Positions 30,078 to 35,231 of a stretch of DNA of 35,231 nucleotides are shown here, piece by piece. The DNA lies in assembly GCA_947306175.1 (NCBI GenBank), contig CAMZFV010000031.1, forward strand, positions 1-35,231. Direction: 5' to 3'. Source of the DNA: an uncultured Prevotellaceae bacterium. Its GTDB lineage: Bacteria > Bacteroidota > Bacteroidia > Bacteroidales > Muribaculaceae. The translations under genes and the position numbers were made by a program. The notes beneath the pieces were generated by a model. That model saw only the letters and a program-made list of their open reading frames with translations. It was not told where the DNA came from and ran no database searches. Position 1 is the stretch's first letter; every line of letters begins with the position of its first letter.

Positions 30078-32633
30078 ATGAAACGTTTTTTCTCTACTCT
30101 GTTTCTCGTGATGTTGCTATCAGGCATGCTGGTTCAAGCTTGGGCTTATGGCACACCCAAACGTGAGTTCCGTTCAGCGTGGATTGCCACCGTGTGGTGT
30201 CTTGACTGGCCCTCTCAGGGCGCAGGTGCTACCAAGCAGAAGGCTCAGATGGACCGCTTGCTCGACTCCTTGCAGGTCAATAATTTCAATGCGGTCAATT
30301 TCCAGGTGCGCTCGATGTGCGACGCGATGTATCAGTCCAGCATCGAGCCGTGGTCCAGTTATCTGACGGGCACCCGTGGCCAGGATCCCGGTTTCGACCC
30401 CTTGCAGTATGTGGTCGAGGGCTGCCACAAGCGCGGCATGGAGTGCCATGCCTGGGTGAATCCTTACCGCTGGAGCACGGGTACCAACTGGAACACCCCC
30501 TATGATCAGGAGTTGAAAAACGACGGATGGCTGCTCACCCATGGCTCGACCGTCATTCTCGACCCGGGTCAGCAGCGTACCATCGACCGCATCGTGGCTG
30601 TTTGCAAGGATATCATCACCCACTACGATGTGGATGGCATCCTCTATGACGACTACTTCTATCCTGACGGAATCCCTGCCGACGCTTCGGCGCAGGACTA
30701 TGGGGAGTGGCAGGCATCGGGTACGACGTTGTCCTTTGGCGACTGGCGCCGCGACAACGTCAACCGCATGGTGAGGGCCGTCTATGACATGATTCAGGAA
30801 ACCCGTCCCGAGGTGCGCTATGGCATCTCGCCCGCTGGTGTTGCCGCCAGCAGCCGTGCCGTTGCCGACAAGTATGGCGTGGACCCCTGTCCCGCTGGTA
30901 GTGACTGGCAATATAACGGCATCTTCAGCGATCCGCTGGCATGGCTCGCCTCACAAAGCATTGACTATATCTCCCCGCAGGTCTATTGGAAAATCGGCGC
31001 CACTGCCGACTATAGCAAAATCACCCCTTGGTGGGGCAAGGTGGCTGCCAAATTCGGTCGTCAGGTCTATATCTCCTCATCGATTTCGTCGATTACCAAC
31101 AGCTCCAACGAGGTGCAGTACAAGGAATACGCCGAAGAGGTGGAACTGAACCGCACCAGTTCCTTGGACGGTAATCCCGGCGCGATTTTCTACTCGTGCA
31201 AATATCTGTATGCCTATAACAGCAATTCACTGGCACATTACCTTAAGAATACCGTCTTCACTAAACCCGCCCTGCCCCCTGCCATACCTTGGAAGGAAGG
31301 TTACAACCCGGGCGAGGTGCAGAATCTGGAACGCGTGAGCAACCGCCTCCAGTGGGAGGCTTACGACAATGTGCGTTACACGGTCTATGCCTTCCCCATC
31401 ACAATGAATACGAGCACTTTCACGGGGCAGATTGACTACCTGCTGGGTATGACCTACGAGCCTGCCTATGACATCCCTGCCGAGTATCAGCAGGGCTATC
31501 AGTATGCCGTGTGTGTGCTCGACCGCGTGGGCAACGAGTGGTCGCCCGCATTTTTGAGTGTGGAGCTTGACCAACTCGATAATCCCATCCTCATCACTCC
31601 CGAGGCAGGTGCCACGGTCGATGCGCCGTTCAAGTTCACTTGGCATCAGGTCGAAGGTGCGACAAGCTATGTCGTCGAACTGGCAAACACTGAGGATTTC
31701 AGCAGTGTGCTGGAAACCGTCACGGTGACCGACACCGTGGCCAGCGTGCTCAATTTCAACAAACTCACGCACGGCGAGGTGCAGTATTGGCGCGTGCAGT
31801 CGTGTGCCGACAGTTGCTACAGCGGCGTGAGCGAGGTGCGTGCCTTCACGCCCATGTTGCTCACCATTTTGTCTCCCGCCGACGGCAGCGAGGATTTACA
31901 GGTGCCCGTCATCGCCCAGTGGTACACCTGCGGCAGCAGCGAGGAGGCGACAATTGAGGTCGCCAACGATGACAATTTCACGGCTGTGGTATTTACGGGT
32001 AAATCTTCAAATGGAACCCTCGAAATCCCTGACGAATTGTTGGAGCCTGGCAACACCTATTTCATGCGTGTCTCCCTCACCGTCGATGGCGAGACGATGA
32101 TCAGCGACGTGGTGCGCTTCTCGGTGGCTCATGCCGCTGCCCGCTTTGCCGTGCCCGTCGATGGTGGAGTGCTCTATAAGGGTCAACACGTGACGCTCAG
32201 GCCCCAGCAATGGGCGACATCCTATGTCGTTGAGATTTCCAACAGCGAGACCACTTGGGGACGTTCACGTTTCATCGAGACGCTGAAGAACGGCCAGTAC
32301 GAGACCACGCTGCCTGCCGAGGAAATCAAGGTCAACAGCAAATACCTGCAAGACGGCACCACTTACTATGCCCGCTGCAAAACCAGCTACCTTGACTTCG
32401 ACGGCAACAGCCACACCACGCCTTACGGTCCCGTGATCTCGTTCGTCTATAAGGAGAGCGCCTCAATCGCTGGCGACGTCAACAATGACGGCGAAATCAA
32501 CATTGCCGACATCAACGCCCTCATCGACCTCATCCTGACAGGAGGCACCAACCCCGCCGCCGACGTCAACCACGACGGTGAAATCAACATCGCCGACATC
32601 AACACCGTCATCGACCTCATCCTCACCCTGTGA
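30078..32633 (+). CDS. Secreted GHL10 (DUF187) glycosidase-like protein with dockerin-like end
   Basis: The 851-residue protein begins with a signal peptide (MKRFFSTLFLVMLLSGMLVQ, cleaved near AWA-YG). Residues about 28-400 form a GHL10/DUF187 TIM-barrel: KREFRSAWIATVWCLDWPS, the barrel strand AVNFQVRSMCDAMYQS, CHAWVNPYRWS, GILYDDYFYPDG, RYGISPAGVAA and DYISPQVYWKIG. The family includes E. coli DigH, which cleaves denuded peptidoglycan strands. Several fibronectin-like beta domains follow (about 410-790). The last 55 residues are two dockerin type I-like calcium loops, DVNNDGEINIAD and DVNHDGEINIAD, each followed by a short helix. No cohesin is visible, so a cellulosome role is not supported; attachment or calcium-stabilised packing is possible. 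Confidence 0.9.
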   Translation: MKRFFSTLFLVMLLSGMLVQAWAYGTPKREFRSAWIATVWCLDWPSQGAGATKQKAQMDRLLDSLQVNNFNAVNFQVRSMCDAMYQSSIEPWSSYLTGTRGQDPGFDPLQYVVEGCHKRGMECHAWVNPYRWSTGTNWNTPYDQELKNDGWLLTHGSTVILDPGQQRTIDRIVAVCKDIITHYDVDGILYDDYFYPDGIPADASAQDYGEWQASGTTLSFGDWRRDNVNRMVRAVYDMIQETRPEVRYGISPAGVAASSRAVADKYGVDPCPAGSDWQYNGIFSDPLAWLASQSIDYISPQVYWKIGATADYSKITPWWGKVAAKFGRQVYISSSISSITNSSNEVQYKEYAEEVELNRTSSLDGNPGAIFYSCKYLYAYNSNSLAHYLKNTVFTKPALPPAIPWKEGYNPGEVQNLERVSNRLQWEAYDNVRYTVYAFPITMNTSTFTGQIDYLLGMTYEPAYDIPAEYQQGYQYAVCVLDRVGNEWSPAFLSVELDQLDNPILITPEAGATVDAPFKFTWHQVEGATSYVVELANTEDFSSVLETVTVTDTVASVLNFNKLTHGEVQYWRVQSCADSCYSGVSEVRAFTPMLLTILSPADGSEDLQVPVIAQWYTCGSSEEATIEVANDDNFTAVVFTGKSSNGTLEIPDELLEPGNTYFMRVSLTVDGETMISDVVRFSVAHAAARFAVPVDGGVLYKGQHVTLRPQQWATSYVVEISNSETTWGRSRFIETLKNGQYETTLPAEEIKVNSKYLQDGTTYYARCKTSYLDFDGNSHTTPYGPVISFVYKESASIAGDVNNDGEINIADINALIDLILTGGTNPAADVNHDGEINIADINTVIDLILTL

Positions 32634-32655
32634 TGGAAGAGGTCTAAAACTAAAT

Positions 32656-32690
32656 GTTGTCAACGTTGTAATTAATGTTGTCTTTGTTGT
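32656..32690. repeat. GACAAC-unit array across the symporter stop codon
   Basis: On the minus strand GACAACAAAGACAACAT, then TACAACG and TTGACAACAT run over the last codons and stop of the symporter gene. The unit resembles that at the miaA end. Confidence 0.5.
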
Positions 32691-34171
32691 CTGAATAAGA
32701 TGATGAGGAGCGAGGCGGTGAGGCCGTAATAGACGGCATCACCTGGAAGTCCTGTAAACTTGGCCAACAGCATGGCTGCGACGCCGATAGGCATCGATAG
32801 CAGCACTTGACGTGGATTGTAACGGCCTGGCCGCCAGAGTGCGAAACTCAGCGGGAAGAGGATGGCGACGGCCCGCAGACCCAGCGACAGGAAGCCCAGG
32901 TCGTTGATAAACGTCCCGCTTAAGGTGATGGCCGCAAGGAATGCCACCAAGAGGATGCCCACGATGGACAGCCTCGTCTGGGTGAGTTGGGATAGGGGAG
33001 AGGCGCTCATGCCCATCCGCCGCTTGAAGTTGCCGTACACGTCACGCACCAGGATGGTAGAAGCGCCTAACGATAAGCCGCTGCCGCACCCCAGGATGTT
33101 GATGAGCATCGTACCCAGCATCAACCCTCCTAACCATGCGGGCAGGTGCTCTATCACAAACGTTGGGAATGCCAGTGCCGACCCCTCGATAACACCCAGC
33201 CCAGCGGGAACCTGTTCACCCAGGCGCTGCAACTGCACCAGTTCCGAACTCGTGATATAATGCCCGCGCATGTACAGCCCTACCAGTGTGCATGCAGCGC
33301 CGATAATGGGCATGAACAGGGAGCACAACACAGCCCCTTGTCTTGCTTTGCGGGTAGTGGCAGCCGACCAGATGCACTGGGCGTAGGTCTGAGTGGACAC
33401 GACGCCCAGGATAAGCGAGAGGCATCCTCCCATATCTTTAAAGAATCCGCGGGCAAACGCACTGCCATAGCGGGCATGGATGCTCTCGGCATCGCTCAGG
33501 TTGTTGATGTCGCCCAAATTCGGCGTGTTCAGATAGATATTGTCGATGCTGTCGCGCAGTCCAGAGAATCCTCCAGCGATGTGCCACACGACAACTCCCG
33601 CAACGACGGAGCAGACGTAAAGCAGAATCAGCTTGACAATTCCTCCCGCGCCCGCGCTGCGGATGCCGCCAAACAGCACCAGCAGCATGATGAGCACAGC
33701 ACTGGCCAACGCCGCCCAAACCAGATGGATGCCGAACAGGCTGGAAATCATCGCCGAGGATGACAAAACCTGTGACACGATGCTGATGAAAATGCCGATG
33801 AGAAACAGGATAGAACCCACAGTCTCGGCCTTGTGGCCATACTCACGGCTCACCACTTCGAGCAGGGTCGAGCACCCGCTTCGCCGCAACGGTCCCGCAT
33901 AGAACAATCCTAACGCCAGCGAACCCAGTCCTGCCCCGATAGTGAACCACCAGGCCGACACGCCATAGTAGAACGCCAGCTGGGCCGTGCCGATAGTGCT
34001 CTGCCCGCCGGCGAGTGTCCCCAGCAATGCGCCGCACACCATCCAGCTGCCACTCTTGCCGCCGGTGGTGAAACTGCGTGCGTCCTTGACCTTGCGCCCT
34101 GATAGCCAGCTGACCAGCACCAGCAGCAACACGGTCAGTAAGACCCCTATGAGATGAACTGATGAAACCAT
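32672..34171 (-). CDS. Sodium:solute symporter (SSS family)
   Basis: From the ATG at 34171 the protein has 499 residues and about 13 membrane helices. Family signatures are RSFTTGGKSGSWMVCGALLGTLAGGQSTIGTAQLAFYYG near the N-terminus, the GIRSAGAGGIVKL loop, and a helix-rich C-terminal half with LSLGASTILVRDVYGNFKRR. It imports a solute with sodium across the inner membrane; the solute is not evident. A -7 box is at 34193-34200. The C-terminal RQQRQH is encoded by a repeat array. It is divergent from the PrsW-like gene. Confidence 0.9.
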   Translation of the reverse strand: MVSSVHLIGVLLTVLLLVLVSWLSGRKVKDARSFTTGGKSGSWMVCGALLGTLAGGQSTIGTAQLAFYYGVSAWWFTIGAGLGSLALGLFYAGPLRRSGCSTLLEVVSREYGHKAETVGSILFLIGIFISIVSQVLSSSAMISSLFGIHLVWAALASAVLIMLLVLFGGIRSAGAGGIVKLILLYVCSVVAGVVVWHIAGGFSGLRDSIDNIYLNTPNLGDINNLSDAESIHARYGSAFARGFFKDMGGCLSLILGVVSTQTYAQCIWSAATTRKARQGAVLCSLFMPIIGAACTLVGLYMRGHYITSSELVQLQRLGEQVPAGLGVIEGSALAFPTFVIEHLPAWLGGLMLGTMLINILGCGSGLSLGASTILVRDVYGNFKRRMGMSASPLSQLTQTRLSIVGILLVAFLAAITLSGTFINDLGFLSLGLRAVAILFPLSFALWRPGRYNPRQVLLSMPIGVAAMLLAKFTGLPGDAVYYGLTASLLIILFRQQRQH

Positions 34172-34192
34172 GCCTGTGCGTATTTTGAGCCG

Positions 34193-34200
34193 CAAAGATA
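34193..34200 (-). promoter_or_regulatory. -7 promoter box for the symporter
   Basis: The minus strand reads TATCTTTG, 21 bases before the ATG at 34171. No TTTG is found at the expected -33 spacing. Confidence 0.5.
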
Positions 34201-34252
34201 CTGCAAAAATCGGCCACTAAGGGTATTTGTGATGATTATTGTGGCGGCTTGT

Positions 34253-34284
34253 TTTGACTTTTGGACAAAAAATGAGTAATTTTG
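34253..34284 (+). promoter_or_regulatory. Promoter of the PrsW-like gene
   Basis: TTTG (34253-34256), 20 bases and TAATTTTG (34277-34284), about 52 bases before the ATG at 34337. Confidence 0.7.
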
Positions 34285-34336
34285 TAGCATTGCAAGGCGA
34301 TGCCTTATCGCTGACCGTCCAAATCAAGAGAATGAA

Positions 34337-35140
34337 ATGATCATACTGATAATTGTTACCGCATTGCTGCCCGTGCTCATTCTGGGCTGGTGGATATATA
34401 GGAAAGACTCTTTGCGCCCCGAACCGTTGAGGATGCTCTACAAGGCTTTTCTTTATGGCGTCGGTTCGACGTTTGTGTCACTGCTGATTTCGGCTTTCTT
34501 GGCCGTGACGGGAATTCTGTCGGTTAATCTCGAATCATTCGGCGGTGCTGTATCGACCGCCCTGTTTGCCGCCGCAGTTCCCGAGGAAATCGCCAAATTC
34601 CTGATGCTGTGGCTCTTCTTGCGTAGCAATAAGTTTTATGACGAGTATTTTGATGGTATCGTCTATGCCGCTTGTATCGGATTGGGCTTTGCTGGAACCG
34701 AGAACATCCTTTACCTGATGCAGAGCGAGGATTGGGTGCTCACGGGTGCCATCCGAGGTGTTACAGCAGTGCCGGGGCATTTCGCCATGGGTTGCGCGAT
34801 GGGCTATTTCTACAGCAAGCGCCACTTTGGCGACAAGAGCACATTGACGGCCGTCTGCATCTTGGCAGTTCCCATCCTCATTCACTGGACGTGGGATGCG
34901 CTGGCCTTCAGCGAGGGCATTTTCCCGGCCTTGTCGGTGGTCATTAGCATCATGTTGGTGGGTCTCATCATCTATCTGTACAAGAGCACCATGCGCCGCA
35001 TCTCCATCCTCCACGACCAAGACGTTGCCCGCATGACCCCGCCTCCCTTCCCAGGTCCTACACCCACAGGCACTCCGCTCCCGCCACCTCTCCCCGGCAG
35101 CGAAATCACTCCCAACGACGACAACACCCCCTTGGCCTAA
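34337..35140 (+). CDS. PrsW-family intramembrane metalloprotease
   Basis: The 267-residue protein has about seven membrane helices. The conserved active-site motifs of the family are in place: VPEEIAKFLML (Glu pair), FAGTENILYL, VPGHFAMGCAMGYFY and IHWTWDAL. PrsW in Bacillus cleaves the anti-sigma factor RsiW; the target here is unknown and no anti-sigma gene is nearby. After the last helix comes a Pro-rich cytoplasmic tail (PPPFPGPTPTG to PLPPPLPG), absent in many relatives, which could bind partners. The stop codon is inside a terminator stem. Confidence 0.9.
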   Translation: MIILIIVTALLPVLILGWWIYRKDSLRPEPLRMLYKAFLYGVGSTFVSLLISAFLAVTGILSVNLESFGGAVSTALFAAAVPEEIAKFLMLWLFLRSNKFYDEYFDGIVYAACIGLGFAGTENILYLMQSEDWVLTGAIRGVTAVPGHFAMGCAMGYFYSKRHFGDKSTLTAVCILAVPILIHWTWDALAFSEGIFPALSVVISIMLVGLIIYLYKSTMRRISILHDQDVARMTPPPFPGPTPTGTPLPPPLPGSEITPNDDNTPLA

Positions 35141-35154
35141 CGCCAAAGGGGTGT
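35124..35154 (+). terminator. Terminator overlapping the PrsW-like stop codon
   Basis: ACACCCCCTTGGC (35124-35136) pairs with GCCAAAGGGGTGT (35142-35154), with one mismatch and a 5-base loop containing the stop codon. A T-rich sequence follows. Confidence 0.7.
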
Positions 35155-35231
35155 CTCTATAATTCCAAATTATTTCTTATTGGTGTCCGCTAAAAGTTTT
35201 TTGAGCGGCTGAAAAATTAGGCTGAATCCCG

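Noticed and set aside
30078..32633. Cellulosome involvement of the dockerin-bearing protein
   Set aside because: No cohesin or scaffoldin is visible in the window and the catalytic domain is of a peptidoglycan-related family.
35155..35231. Possible insertion-sequence end at the right edge (inverted CCGCT/AGCGG)
   Set aside because: The pairing is only five bases and no transposase or full terminal repeat is visible before the window ends.

Overview
The window looks like chromosome of a gut-type Bacteroidales (phylum Bacteroidota; Muribaculaceae or Prevotellaceae would fit). The signs are TAnnTTTG -7 boxes, often with TTTG 19-20 bases upstream, in front of many genes; little Shine-Dalgarno sequence at the starts; a Bacteroidota-type RNA polymerase omega subunit; the tpiA / SPOR protein / folE group; a BT_3928-type DoxX protein next to DUF1599; and a secreted GHL10 protein ending in a dockerin-like repeat pair. 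Most of the window has GC-rich housekeeping codon use. Positions 1-3400 and 6200-7210 are visibly more AT-rich and look acquired.

Region 1 (1-3430) appears to be the right end of an integrated mobile element, prophage or integrative element. It carries a DnaC-like helicase loader, a winged-helix replication initiator-like protein, a 28-codon ORF, an excisionase-like HTH protein, an unrecognised cargo gene with its own promoter, and a gene-free stretch rich in 10-bp direct repeats. It abuts the 3' end of tRNA-Leu(GAG). Region 2 (3438-3728) holds three minus-strand tRNA genes, Leu(GAG), Gly(GCC) and Gly(GCC), with one promoter and one terminator. Region 3 (3839-6022) is folE, a SPOR-domain protein and tpiA. 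Region 4 (6070-8600) is an accessory islet: an AT-rich acyltransferase bracketed by a 23-bp direct repeat, and a TIR-Sel1 repeat protein.

Region 5 (8818-12624) is etfB-etfA-acyl-CoA dehydrogenase, an electron-transfer module for acyl-CoA oxidation or reduction, followed by a CDF metal exporter (12721-13605). Region 6 (13704-18005, minus strand) reads DUF1599, DoxX membrane protein, a Ser/Thr kinase-AAA+ ATPase fusion and a YbjN-like protein. Region 7 (18084-22268) has a second acyltransferase, mdh, recR, a small Arg-rich ORF and miaA. Region 8 (22374-26420) has a DPP IV-type peptidase, a Bcp peroxiredoxin, bamD and rpoZ. Region 9 (26504-29958) has the overlapping patatin-recX-comF operon, divergent from pyrE and an SRPBCC protein. 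Region 10 (30078-35140) has the GHL10-dockerin protein, a sodium:solute symporter and a PrsW-type membrane protease.

The least explained signals are in the intergenic DNA. One family of palindromes with 24-nt arms recurs at two full loci and one half site, with a distant relative at a fourth. A second class of gene-junction repeats is built from short tandem units, mostly 7 bp of the form CTAAnnn, often arranged as inverted repeats or leading into terminator stems. The kinase-AAA+ fusion between a DoxX protein and a YbjN protein is the best candidate for an undescribed protein system.
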